This document shows positions 43,624 to 51,349 of a stretch of DNA of 60,814 nucleotides, one piece after another. The notes below the pieces were generated by a model that did not search any database, had not been told where the DNA came from, and was given only the letters and a program-made list of their open reading frames with translations. The position numbers were made by a program, and so were the translations under genes. How positions within the stretch are numbered: position 1 is the stretch's first letter; every line of letters starts with the position of its first letter. The stretch comes from a virus: positions 1 through 60,814 of IMG/VR virus record IMGVR_UViG_3300032282_004007, one strand, 5' to 3'.

Positions 43624-44430
43624 ATGAAGAAAACCGCACCAGTTCAAAAAACTGACGAATTAAATTACTACATAAAGGATTTGAAAAAAATCCCAGTGAT
43701 TGACCCCAAAAGAGAGTATGAGGTTTTTGTACTTCTTAAGGATAAAAAACTAAGTAAAGAAGTCCGACAGAAGTTAACGGATGAAATGGTTGTAGGTAAT
43801 TTACGTTTTGTTATATCTGTTGCGAAAATGTATCAAAATCAAGGATTAGATCTTTTGGATCTAATATCTGAAGGAAACATTGGTTTAATAAAAGCAATTG
43901 AAAGATTTGATATTACATCTGGTTTTAAATTTATCTCGTATGCTGTTTGGTGGGTTAAACAATCTATTATGGCTGCGTTAAATGAATATGCTAGAACAAT
44001 ACGCATACCGTCTAATGTTTTACAAGATGCACAAAAGCAAAAGAAGATAGATGAAAATGATGACAATTATTTAATTGAGTACAACGACACATCTTTGATT
44101 GGCATCCCATCAACTGTAGATTTATTTAAAGAAATTAATGAAGATGGCGATACTTTAATTGAAGTAATTAATAACCCTAACGCTGAAGATCCTATGTCAG
44201 CATTAAATAATTTAGACGAGGTTAAAAAACGAATGAAATACATGTTATCCATATTGGATGACAGAGAAAAAACAATAATTGAAGGTTATTTTGGTTTATG
44301 TGGCTCCGAACGCAATTTAGATGACCTAGGAGAAGAATTTGGTTGCACTAAAGAAAGAATTAGACAACTAAAAGACAAGGCCCTAAAGAAACTAAGGAAC
44401 GAGAGTTTTGGGCTATTAAACTATTTATAA
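43624..44430 (+). CDS. Sigma-70 family factor (phage-encoded)
   Basis: The 268-residue protein contains region 1.2 (DELNYYIKDLKKIPVIDPKR), region 2 with the core-binding and -10 recognition segments (DLISEGNIGLIKAIERFDIT, GFKFISYAVWWVKQSIMAAL, EYARTIRIPSN), a region 3 linker, and region 4 with a helix-turn-helix (LDDLGEEFGCTKERIRQLKD). It is closest in style to Bacteroidota primary sigma factors, not to T4 gp55, which is much more reduced. It likely directs host RNA polymerase to phage promoters, the TATTTAT class being the best candidate. The membrane protein gene follows 5 bases later. Confidence 0.9.
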   Translation: MKKTAPVQKTDELNYYIKDLKKIPVIDPKREYEVFVLLKDKKLSKEVRQKLTDEMVVGNLRFVISVAKMYQNQGLDLLDLISEGNIGLIKAIERFDITSGFKFISYAVWWVKQSIMAALNEYARTIRIPSNVLQDAQKQKKIDENDDNYLIEYNDTSLIGIPSTVDLFKEINEDGDTLIEVINNPNAEDPMSALNNLDEVKKRMKYMLSILDDREKTIIEGYFGLCGSERNLDDLGEEFGCTKERIRQLKDKALKKLRNESFGLLNYL

Positions 44431-44435
44431 TCTAT

Positions 44436-45872
44436 ATGAATAAAAATTGGTTAAAATACTTAGTAGCGATTTCCGCTATTATGATTGCAGGTAGCGCGGC
44501 TTACTTTTCCGTAACAGGGTTAGGTGTTTTATTTAGCGGCGCAGCAATCGCTGTAATGATCATGGCTGGTTCATTAGAGTTTGCTAAGTTAGTTACTGCA
44601 ACATATCTTAAACAAGAATGGAAGACGATTAGCGGTGTTAATAAGTGGTATCTAACATCGGCTGTGGTAATTTTAATGGCGATCACATCTGCAGGTATTT
44701 TTGGTTATCTATCAAATGCATTCCAACAACAAAATATTAAATTAGAACAAGTACAAAGAGAAATTGATGTTTGGAATAATAAAATAACCTATGCCAATCA
44801 ACAAATCACCACATTACAAAGTCAACAAAAAGATTTATCAACCACTCAAAATACTTTAATAACAAAAGGTAATGTTAATAGTAGATTATTACGTTCAGTT
44901 GATAATCGTGATAAACAATCTAATACCGTTAATAAAAAAATAAACTCTTTACAAGATTCTATTGTTGCTTATAATGGTAAGATTAATGATGTTAAAAACG
45001 CTAACATTGATATCGAAAGAGAAGTTGGTGGATTTAGATTTGTTGCTGAAGCGTTTGGTGTTGAATTAAAATCGGTTGTTAAGTTTTTTATATTTTTAAT
45101 TGTAATAGTATTTGACCCATTGGCGGTTGCCTTGGTAATTTCATTTAATCAGTTAGTAATGACAAAAAGAAAAGACGAAGAAGAAATAAATGAAAAAGAA
45201 GAAGTTGATGTAAAAGATATCGTCCACGAATCTGCTAGATTAAAACTATCAGAAGAAGATTTGAAAAAATTAGAAGAAATATTATTAAATCCACCCCCAC
45301 CAAACGAAGCATTAAAAAATGCCGCTAAAAAATATGAAGAAGAAATTGTAGAAAAGAAATCAATTTTCCCTAAAGAGGTTGAATATGATGAGGAGTATAC
45401 TCGCCCTGTCTACACTAATGAATTTAGTGATGAAAAAGTAAGACAAAGAGAGTTATTAGCGGAAATTATAAAAAACGACGAAGAGTTAGGTTTATATAAT
45501 GAACCATTTGATAACCCAATGATTAAGGAAGAACCAAAAATAACCGAAGATAATATTTCAGATTTGGATGTAACATTAATGGATGAATCTGACAAAGATT
45601 GGGAAAGTTTTCAACAGCATTGGATTAAACAAACAGAACAAGAACTTTCCACTATAGAACCAACTGAAGAAGAAGAAAGTAGAAATTTTTCTAATATAAC
45701 CCCAGAATCAACGAATTTTTTCCAAAAAGATGAATATATTCAATCATTATCTGATGAAGAGGTTAATGAAATGGTTTTAGATGAATGGGAAAGAAATTTA
45801 GATATGGAAGAGGAAGAAGAGCAAACCGGAATAGATGATCAAACATCTGATGCCGAAAAAAAAAAGAACTAG
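44436..45872 (+). CDS. Four-helix membrane protein with coiled coil (zero-frame product)
   Basis: The 478-residue protein has hydrophobic helices at about residues 4-27, 29-50, 71-93 and 212-236. A Gln/Asn-rich coiled coil lies between the third and fourth (about 95-190), and a long acidic cytoplasmic-type tail runs to residue 478. The zero frame stops at TAG 45870-45872 after a run of ten A. Across that run the heptamer A AAA AAG is in the correct phase for a -1 slip, and the -1 frame is open for 117 more codons. The extended product would be 594 residues. I see no family name; the arrangement suggests a membrane stress or envelope-binding protein. Confidence 0.75.
   Translation: MNKNWLKYLVAISAIMIAGSAAYFSVTGLGVLFSGAAIAVMIMAGSLEFAKLVTATYLKQEWKTISGVNKWYLTSAVVILMAITSAGIFGYLSNAFQQQNIKLEQVQREIDVWNNKITYANQQITTLQSQQKDLSTTQNTLITKGNVNSRLLRSVDNRDKQSNTVNKKINSLQDSIVAYNGKINDVKNANIDIEREVGGFRFVAEAFGVELKSVVKFFIFLIVIVFDPLAVALVISFNQLVMTKRKDEEEINEKEEVDVKDIVHESARLKLSEEDLKKLEEILLNPPPPNEALKNAAKKYEEEIVEKKSIFPKEVEYDEEYTRPVYTNEFSDEKVRQRELLAEIIKNDEELGLYNEPFDNPMIKEEPKITEDNISDLDVTLMDESDKDWESFQQHWIKQTEQELSTIEPTEEEESRNFSNITPESTNFFQKDEYIQSLSDEEVNEMVLDEWERNLDMEEEEEQTGIDDQTSDAEKKKN
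45860..45866 (+). promoter_or_regulatory. Slippery heptamer A AAA AAG (-1 frameshift site candidate)
   Basis: Zero-frame codons are AAA (45861-45863) and AAG (45864-45866), preceded by A at 45860, the same heptamer used by Escherichia coli dnaX. It lies 3 bases before the zero-frame stop codon. I see no strong stimulatory hairpin downstream; only a 4-bp CTAT/ATAG stem. Confidence 0.55.
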
Positions 45873-46219
45873 AATTCCTATCAGAAGAAATAGTTTCAAC
45901 CCCTACTAATACACCAACAGAAACACCCACACCAACACCAACTATAACTCCAACAGAAACTGTTACGCCTACCCCTACTAACACACCAACAGAAACTGTT
46001 ACACCAACACCAACAATAACACCAACCGATCTTCAAGAAGTGGATTCATTGTATCTAGAAGACGGAGAATTACCAGTTGAATTAAAAGAAGAAGAAACAC
46101 CAGCCGAGATTACATATGATGAAGATGGGGTTAATAATGCGTTTATTCCAATCATAAGGCCAACAAGTAAAATTATTCAGAGAAATGTTAGCAATTCGAA
46201 ACGTAGAGGTTTTAGATAA
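45866..46219 (+). CDS. -1 frame continuation with Thr-Pro repeats (frameshift product)
   Basis: In the -1 frame the sequence continues [11 protein letters not shown], then about 40 residues of Thr-Pro repeat ([20 protein letters not shown] and similar). An acidic segment ([18 protein letters not shown]) and a basic end ([12 protein letters not shown]) follow before TAA 46217-46219. The -1 frame has no ATG or GTG between the slip site and the repeat. The region would otherwise be a 312-base gap. The Thr-Pro pattern is the same as in the tail adhesins. The end overlaps the next gene start by 35 bases. A homopolymer sequencing error (11 A instead of 10) would give the same fusion without slippage. 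Confidence 0.65.
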   Translation, partial: ELEFLSEEIVSTPTNTPTETPTPTPTITPTETVTPTPTNTPTETVTPTPTITPTDLQEVDSLYLEDGELPVELKEEETPAEITYDEDGVNNAFIPIIRPTSKIIQRNVSNSKRRGFR

Positions 46220-46811
46220 CATAAAATTCAAATCCAAAAAGACAAAGGTAAAAAAGAAGCAAATTCTTCTATTCGACACACATAGAAGGGTAAATGACTA
46301 TTTTATGATGTTAAAACATAGAAAAAATGGTAATTACGCCGATATACCACATTTTTGTGTTGATAAAATAGGTAACATATATAAAATATTAGATATTGAT
46401 CGATCATCCAATACCTTTAACTCACCTAAAATTGATAATACCCAGATAAAAATAGCAATAGAAAACCTGGGCTGGTTAAACAAGAATACCATTACAGGTA
46501 TCTACATGAATTGGATAAATGACCCATACAGAGGTGATCCGTACATCAAAAGTTGGAGAAACCATTACTACTGGGATAACTACACTGAACCTCAAATAAG
46601 TTCCTTAATTGACCTAGTTATGACACTATGTGTTGAACATAATATAAACTATTATGCAGTTCCTTCATCTGGTTTAATTGAAAACGCAGAAAAGTTCCTC
46701 GGGATTGTCAGTAAATCCAACTTTTCTGATATTTATACAGATATAAACCCGTCATTTAATTTTAATATTTTTGAAGATTATGTCAAACAAATCGAAATGG
46801 GGCTACGATGA
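46185..46811 (+). CDS. Amidase-like protein (amidase_2/PGRP-type fold)
   Basis: The 208-residue protein has ILLFDTHRRVNDYFMMLKHR, then PHFCVDKIGNIYKILDIDR and IKIAIENLGWL, a layout like N-acetylmuramoyl-L-alanine amidase domains (T7 lysozyme, PGRP), where a first His, HF-DxxG-x-I-Y and IGIE-type strands recur. The expected zinc ligands are only partly clear: His in DTHRR, His in PHF. It may be a lysis or virion amidase, or a degenerate version. It starts within the 3' end of the frameshift extension. Confidence 0.55.
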   Translation: MLAIRNVEVLDNIKFKSKKTKVKKKQILLFDTHRRVNDYFMMLKHRKNGNYADIPHFCVDKIGNIYKILDIDRSSNTFNSPKIDNTQIKIAIENLGWLNKNTITGIYMNWINDPYRGDPYIKSWRNHYYWDNYTEPQISSLIDLVMTLCVEHNINYYAVPSSGLIENAEKFLGIVSKSNFSDIYTDINPSFNFNIFEDYVKQIEMGLR

Positions 46812-47301
46812 AGCCAAAACAATGCTAAATAAGATTAGATCTTTAAACGAATCTATTGCTTCAAAGAACCTAATAATGGAAGATGAATCACAAGATCCTA
46901 CGCTTGATGATCAAAGTACACAAAATAAAGATTTCACTGTTATAAACGACGTTGAGGTTAAAATCCATTCTTCAGATAGTGCGGATTTAGAGATAAGTGA
47001 GGAAGAAAAAAATGCTATCTCATCATTAATTGATAATTTTCACCAACAAGTGGCGGAAATGACAGAGTTTACCGAAGGTTTTAATATAACTGATGAACAA
47101 GTTCGTTTAGATGGTAAAATCACAGATAAAGATGTAAGTTTTGTGTTTATTACTGGTAATGACGAATCTGGGGTTTATGTAAATGCCGATATGTTAAAAT
47201 TAGACCAAAAGGTTATTACAACAATACAAAAACTAGAAAAGTTTTTCCATACATTCACTGACTCAATGAATGAATTAATTTTAAATAGAAAGAACAATTA
47301 A
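46780..47301 (+). CDS. Unknown acidic protein
   Basis: Not recognised. I start at ATG 46780 (MSNKSKWGYDEAKTMLNKIR) and not at an in-frame TTG three codons upstream. The 173-residue protein has a helical N-terminus with SLNES and ISEEEKNAISSLIDNFHQQV, then a beta-rich part (VSFVFITGNDESGVYVNADM) and a C-terminal helix. It overlaps the amidase-like gene by 32 bases and continues into the next genes with 2-base spacing, so it belongs to the same transcription unit. Virion or scaffold roles are possible. Confidence 0.65.
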   Translation: MSNKSKWGYDEAKTMLNKIRSLNESIASKNLIMEDESQDPTLDDQSTQNKDFTVINDVEVKIHSSDSADLEISEEEKNAISSLIDNFHQQVAEMTEFTEGFNITDEQVRLDGKITDKDVSFVFITGNDESGVYVNADMLKLDQKVITTIQKLEKFFHTFTDSMNELILNRKNN

Positions 47302-47303
47302 AA

Positions 47304-47543
47304 ATGGCACTAAGTAACGACGATAAAAAGGAAATTGAGAAGATAGTTAAAAAGGAGATTAAAGATTTCATGGACACAACCAAGGCCCATGAAGTTGTCG
47401 TTAAAATAATTCAGAAAGAACTAGGCACAAAAAAAATTGACGAGAAAATAGTGGACTTATCTACAAAAGTAGTTGTCGAACTCTTCAAAACACTTTGGCA
47501 AAGGAAATCTTTCTGGGAATCACCATTAAAAGGTGTTAGATAA
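47304..47543 (+). CDS. Small helical protein
   Basis: The 79-residue protein is almost entirely helical and basic-acidic (KKEIEKIVKKEIKDFMDTTK, LSTKVVVELFKTLWQRKSFW). Small proteins with a similar Trp/Arg-rich C-terminus occur in other T4-like marine phages without known function. It is 2 bases after the preceding gene and overlaps the next by one base (TAATG). Confidence 0.65.
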   Translation: MALSNDDKKEIEKIVKKEIKDFMDTTKAHEVVVKIIQKELGTKKIDEKIVDLSTKVVVELFKTLWQRKSFWESPLKGVR

Positions 47544-48394
47544 TGAAATATAGTAAACCAAATTTTGAACACGAGTGGAATGAAGCCACTAGATACCCTT
47601 TCTTTGAAGAAATGGGTAAGGAAGATTGGTTTAAGTTTGTTATGGAGAATTCTTCAATCAAAAACTATAGTGATATTAAAAAGGAATTAGGTAATGTTGA
47701 TTTAGATTTTGAAAATTTAAATAAAGAGAAACAAGAAAGATTCATTAAAAATTTTAAAACCGGTAAAATTGAGTTACCAATCGCAGTTAAGATTTATTCT
47801 GATTATTATGACTTAGTTGCAGGTAACACTAGAATTGCTGGTTTAGTAAAAAACAAAATTGATCCTAAAATATTAGTTATAGACGCCACTAAGGTTATTC
47901 CAGAAGACGAAAAATTTGAGTTGGAAGAAACTGGTGCAGAATCTGCAGGTGCATTCGATGCAAATGCTTTTGGATCTAGCACAGTTAAAGGCACTGGTGA
48001 GTTATCTAACACAAAGGAGTATAATGTACAGGGTGAGTTTAAAGAAGCCACAGATGCATCATCTGCAGGCGCTTTTGATGTACCATTATTTGGATCAACA
48101 AAAGGTAGAAGAGACCCATTAAGAATAGATGGCGAAAAGAGTATTATGCGTAGTAGAGCAGTTGTTGATAAGAAATTTCCTAAATGGGGTGGCCCAGGTA
48201 GTAAATTTGTTAGAGTTAAGGATAAGTGTAAAAAATTCCCATATTGTAACCAAGGGGACACCGGAGCGATTGAAATGTATGAGCAAGTAAGCGAATTAAG
48301 AGTAGTTATTCAAAACGCCGCTAAAAAACACGGTATTTCAATGAAAGATGTGGAAAAACTAGTGTTAAATGACATTAAAGATATATTTATTTAG
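47543..48394 (+). CDS. ParB-like fold protein with repeated SAGAFD motif
   Basis: In the 283-residue protein, residues about 70-105 (KTGKIELPIAVKIYSDYYDL, VAGNTRIAGLVKNK) fit the ParB/sulfiredoxin-like nuclease fold, whose key motif is a Gly-x-x-Arg loop. Then two copies of a short motif appear, SAGAFDANAFGS and SAGAFDVPLFGS, separated by about 30 residues. The C-terminal domain (CKKFPYCNQGD, then helices) is distinct. Such repeated short motifs in phage virion proteins can be binding or cleavage sites. Function is not known. Confidence 0.6.
   Translation: MKYSKPNFEHEWNEATRYPFFEEMGKEDWFKFVMENSSIKNYSDIKKELGNVDLDFENLNKEKQERFIKNFKTGKIELPIAVKIYSDYYDLVAGNTRIAGLVKNKIDPKILVIDATKVIPEDEKFELEETGAESAGAFDANAFGSSTVKGTGELSNTKEYNVQGEFKEATDASSAGAFDVPLFGSTKGRRDPLRIDGEKSIMRSRAVVDKKFPKWGGPGSKFVRVKDKCKKFPYCNQGDTGAIEMYEQVSELRVVIQNAAKKHGISMKDVEKLVLNDIKDIFI
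48384..48390 (+). promoter_or_regulatory. TATTTAT promoter candidate inside the end of the previous gene
   Basis: TATTTAT is 5 bases before the ATG at 48396. It also encodes the last residues of the previous protein, so it may be chance. Confidence 0.3.
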
Positions 48395-48395
48395 T

Positions 48396-49814
48396 ATGAA
48401 AGTTAAAGAATTAAAACAATTAATAGAAAGCACAATAACTAGTGAGGTTAAGAAAAGAATTACCGAGAGTACGGAAGAAGTGTATATTATAAAAAATAAA
48501 AAGGGTGAACCCGTTGAGATGTGTGACACTCAAGAAGAGGCCGATCAAAAATTAGATAGTTACCAAAAAGGTGACAAGGGCCAAGAGTTTATCATTGAAA
48601 AAGGACCTAAATTGTCTTTTGATGATTTAGATAATATGGGAGAAAAATTTGAAAACATGAAACAAAAACAAACAGTAGACGAAAAATTAATCGGCGGACA
48701 AAAGAAATTAGACAAGAACCACAATGGTGAATTAGATAAAGAAGATTTCGAAATGATGCAAGCCAATGAAGAAAAAGAGTGTGCTGAATGTGGCGGTGGC
48801 GCAATGCTAGAAGTTGATGATTACGCATTACCAGAAAGTGACGAAGACGCTGCTGGTCGTATGTTCGGTGTTTCTGACGATGAAGGTGATGATTCTAATG
48901 AACATGGCGGTGCTGAAGATATCACATCATTAGAAGATTTAAAAAGTTTTGCAAAAAGCGCTGGCGGCTGCAGAATATTTAGAAAAGGTTCAATGACAGT
49001 TATCTTAAGAAATGAAGATGAACAAATTGAATATTTTTATGATGTACTTGCTAACGACATGTCAGATGCTAACCCTGAATTAGAATATACACACCAAGAA
49101 GAATTTGATGCATCGCCTGATGAATTAGGTGAAGATAATGGAGTTTGTTCTGAGTGTGGAAAAGAAGTATGTGAATGTGGCACCGGAATGTATGAATCCA
49201 AAAAGAAGGTTGTTCGTTTAACTGAAAGTGAGATGATTAAGTTTATTGCAAACTTAGTTGAAGATAGTATACCTGGCAAAAGAAAAGCAGAAGATATGCG
49301 CATAAAAAGCGGTCAAATTAATAAAGCAGGAAATAGTGCATCAATGAAGAATGTTGAGAATTCACAAAAAATTCAAAACAGTGATGACCCTAAGTTTCCG
49401 AATCAAGTGAACGCTAAAAAAGAAAAAGAAGCAAGAGTTAATTCAGACGAAGAAAACGAATATGTTGAAGATTGGAGAGGCGGTAATCCATTACATATGG
49501 AATATGATAGCGAACCATCAAAACAATTTAAAGATAGAATGAAAAAATCATTAGAGGGGCACAGCACAACTGGTAACTCTCAAGATGAATCAAAAGTAGC
49601 CAACGTTATAAAAAGCGATTTGGGTGCTAATATGGCTAAAGCGGCTGAAAGAAAGATCAAAAAGGTTAAGGAGATGCCAATGTATATTAAAGATAAACAA
49701 CCAACAACAACAAAAGAACCGGTTGCTGAATCTAAAGATACCGTTAATCAAGTAATTTCTGAAGAAATCAGAAGAATGAAAGAAATGGCAAAATACAATA
49801 AGAGCACTCAATAA
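48396..49814 (+). CDS. Virion-type protein with EF-hand-like loop and Cys clusters
   Basis: The 472-residue protein starts at ATG 48396 (MKVKELKQLIESTITSEVKK), just after the previous stop; an in-frame ATG 27 bases upstream would overlap it. The segment LDKNHNGELDKEDFEMM is a canonical EF-hand/dockerin-type calcium loop. Two Cys clusters follow, CAECGGG and CSECGKEVCECG, possibly one zinc site. The C-terminal part is Lys/Glu-rich and mostly disordered, ending in a helix (VISEEIRRMKEMAKYN) that resembles its N-terminal helix. Similar motifs occur in structural proteins of T4-like marine phages. Confidence 0.65.
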   Translation: MKVKELKQLIESTITSEVKKRITESTEEVYIIKNKKGEPVEMCDTQEEADQKLDSYQKGDKGQEFIIEKGPKLSFDDLDNMGEKFENMKQKQTVDEKLIGGQKKLDKNHNGELDKEDFEMMQANEEKECAECGGGAMLEVDDYALPESDEDAAGRMFGVSDDEGDDSNEHGGAEDITSLEDLKSFAKSAGGCRIFRKGSMTVILRNEDEQIEYFYDVLANDMSDANPELEYTHQEEFDASPDELGEDNGVCSECGKEVCECGTGMYESKKKVVRLTESEMIKFIANLVEDSIPGKRKAEDMRIKSGQINKAGNSASMKNVENSQKIQNSDDPKFPNQVNAKKEKEARVNSDEENEYVEDWRGGNPLHMEYDSEPSKQFKDRMKKSLEGHSTTGNSQDESKVANVIKSDLGANMAKAAERKIKKVKEMPMYIKDKQPTTTKEPVAESKDTVNQVISEEIRRMKEMAKYNKSTQ

Positions 49815-49853
49815 TAACCTTTTAAAATTTTTCTTTTATCCTTATATTTTAAT

Positions 49854-49861
49854 TATATTTG
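49854..49861 (+). promoter_or_regulatory. TAnnTTTG promoter box
   Basis: TATATTTG, an exact match to the Bacteroidota -7 consensus, ends 4 bases before the ATG at 49866. Confidence 0.45.
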
Positions 49862-49865
49862 GGTT

Positions 49866-50321
49866 ATGAGAAAACAAGAGGGTTATTTAGAGTTTATCGC
49901 ATCAGAAAACTACAAGAATCAAGTAGAAGTTTGGTACAAAGCATATAATATTACTCGTGAAAAGATAGAGTTATTTCACGACTTTATATTAAGTTTACAT
50001 GATTTAATAGAGGAAACTTATTTGGGTGCAGATGTTCTTTTTGAAGATAAAGAACAAATGAACCACTTCAATTGGTGTTGGAGAAAAACCATAGAAAATT
50101 TCGAGAAAGAAAATATTCCCTTTAAAGAAACTGGAGCCCACCATAACTACTTTTGGGCTTTTTTTCATGAAGCGTACTATCAAAATGAACTAGAAGGTAA
50201 AACCAATAGAATTAAAGATTATTTTTATAAGTTATTCAGTTTCAATAACAAAAAGTCAAGATCGGAGTTGGATTTGCTGACTGAGATCTACAAAACCATG
50301 GAGTCAAATATCAAAAAGTGA
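49866..50321 (+). CDS. Unknown helical protein
   Basis: Not recognised. The 151-residue protein is rich in aromatic and acidic residues (FIASENYKNQVEVWYKAYNI, HHNYFWAFFHEAYYQNEL) and is probably all helical. It has its own host-like promoter candidate, the pattern expected for early or middle genes. The neighbours on the right are small early-type genes. Confidence 0.65.
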   Translation: MRKQEGYLEFIASENYKNQVEVWYKAYNITREKIELFHDFILSLHDLIEETYLGADVLFEDKEQMNHFNWCWRKTIENFEKENIPFKETGAHHNYFWAFFHEAYYQNELEGKTNRIKDYFYKLFSFNNKKSRSELDLLTEIYKTMESNIKK

Positions 50322-50341
50322 AAAAAAATACAGATATTCGC

Positions 50342-50371
50342 TTTGAAAACCGGAATTTATTTTGTATATTG
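50342..50371 (+). promoter_or_regulatory. Host-type promoter for the Hc1-like gene
   Basis: TTTG (50342-50345), 19 bases, then TATATTG (50365-50371) within TTTTGTATATTGA. This is the clearest -33/-7 pair of the TGTATATT class and links that class to the Bacteroidota consensus. Confidence 0.5.
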
Positions 50372-50387
50372 AACTAAAATAACGCAT

Positions 50388-50576
50388 ATGGAAACTTTGA
50401 AAAAAATCAAAGAACTTGTTGAAAAAATGTCTGTTGACACACAAAAAGTGTACGAAAAGGGCAACAGAAGTGCATCAATTAGAGCAAGAAAGCATGCACA
50501 AGAAATAAAAGCACTACTTGGTGTTTATAGAAAAGAAATTCTAGAAGAAATTAAAAATCATGCTGAGTCAAATTAA
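50388..50576 (+). CDS. Histone H1-like (Hc1 family) DNA-binding protein
   Basis: The 62-residue protein has KIKELVEKMSVDTQKVYEKG, then NRSASIRARKHAQEIKALL and a closing helix. The pattern (two helices joined by K-GN-x-x-A-x-x-x-R-x-R-K) is that of the small histone H1-like proteins widespread in Bacteroidota, which bind and compact DNA. The phage copy may organise phage DNA, shut off host transcription, or mimic the host protein. It is expressed from a host-type promoter and overlaps a small membrane protein gene. Confidence 0.75.
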   Translation: METLKKIKELVEKMSVDTQKVYEKGNRSASIRARKHAQEIKALLGVYRKEILEEIKNHAESN

Positions 50577-50739
50577 AATTTACTTTTTTGTACTTAGTTT
50601 AATTTTTTTACTAAAATTCATTTTTGAATTCGTATCAAAATTAAGAGACGAAAACCCCAAAGCAATGGATGTATCTAAAACTGAATTAAGTTTTATTTAC
50701 TTATCCATAGCATACATAATAACATTCATTATAACTTAG
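50560..50739 (+). CDS. Small membrane protein (59 residues)
   Basis: ATG 50560 to TAG 50737-50739 encodes MLSQIKIYFFVLSLIFLLKF at the N-terminus, a charged middle (SKLRDENPKAMD) and a second hydrophobic segment (LSFIYLSIAYIITFIIT). Two membrane helices in a hairpin are likely. The start overlaps the end of the Hc1-like gene by 17 bases and the next gene begins 3 bases after its stop, which fits a real gene in an operon. Holins can have this size and layout, but so do many other small phage proteins. Confidence 0.6.
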   Translation: MLSQIKIYFFVLSLIFLLKFIFEFVSKLRDENPKAMDVSKTELSFIYLSIAYIITFIIT

Positions 50740-50742
50740 AAC

Positions 50743-51207
50743 GTGTACGAATTAATATCAGATCTTAGACCTTATTTTTTCTCATTAAGAGAAATAAAAC
50801 AAAATGTTAGTTTAGACATTAGAATTCCAATAAACTGGAAACTAGAGCATGTACATCAGGTCGTTGAGCAGTATAAAGCATTATCATATCAAGTTCAAGA
50901 TAAAAATGACAAAAGCGTTCTTATATCTCTTATCAGTACCGCTGATCAAGAAGGTTATAATGTTGCTAGAACTTGCGCTTTAGAAATAATCACATATAAT
51001 AAAGAAATTGAAGAGAAAGAAAGATTATTTAAACTTAAGCAAAAGGAATTACAAGACATGTACCAAAAGCAACTTAAAGAGTTGGAAAACACATTTAAGA
51101 ACGAACCTTTGGACAAATTAAAAGACCCTAATTTTCATACAGGAGATGGACAAGAGAATACAACAAGGATTGGATTGGTTAAACAAGGAGATGAAGAAGG
51201 ACAGTGA
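50743..51207 (+). CDS. Unknown protein with C-terminal coiled coil (GTG start)
   Basis: The 154-residue protein begins at GTG 50743, three bases after the previous stop; no suitable ATG is near. It has an N-terminal globular region (ELISDLRPYFFSLREIKQNV, IPINWKLEHVHQVVEQY), a helix with ADQEGYNVARTCALEIIT, and a long charged coiled coil at the end. I do not recognise the family. The next gene starts inside its 3' end. Confidence 0.65.
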   Translation: MYELISDLRPYFFSLREIKQNVSLDIRIPINWKLEHVHQVVEQYKALSYQVQDKNDKSVLISLISTADQEGYNVARTCALEIITYNKEIEEKERLFKLKQKELQDMYQKQLKELENTFKNEPLDKLKDPNFHTGDGQENTTRIGLVKQGDEEGQ

Positions 51208-51349
51208 GGAAATAAAAACTCACAAGAAAAAAATAATTGACGAAATAAAGAAAGTAGATAAGGATAAAATCTTCAAGCCAATACCAAAAAAGAAGATATC
51301 TATAATAGAAAAGATATTAATAATATTTGGATATGGAAAAAAAAGGTGA
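51146..51349 (+). CDS. Small basic protein
   Basis: The 67-residue Lys-rich protein (KKDSEEIKTHKKKIIDEIKK) ends in a short hydrophobic segment and a basic tail (IIEKILIIFGYGKKR). It overlaps the preceding gene by 62 bases and the next by 17, so it belongs to a tightly packed set of small genes. The composition suggests nucleic-acid or membrane surface binding; nothing specific can be said. Confidence 0.5.
   Translation: MDKRIQQGLDWLNKEMKKDSEEIKTHKKKIIDEIKKVDKDKIFKPIPKKKISIIEKILIIFGYGKKR

Noticed and set aside
47806-48261. Minus-strand 151-codon frame opposite the ParB-like gene
   Set aside because: The plus-strand gene has clear operon spacing and domain features; the minus frame has neither.
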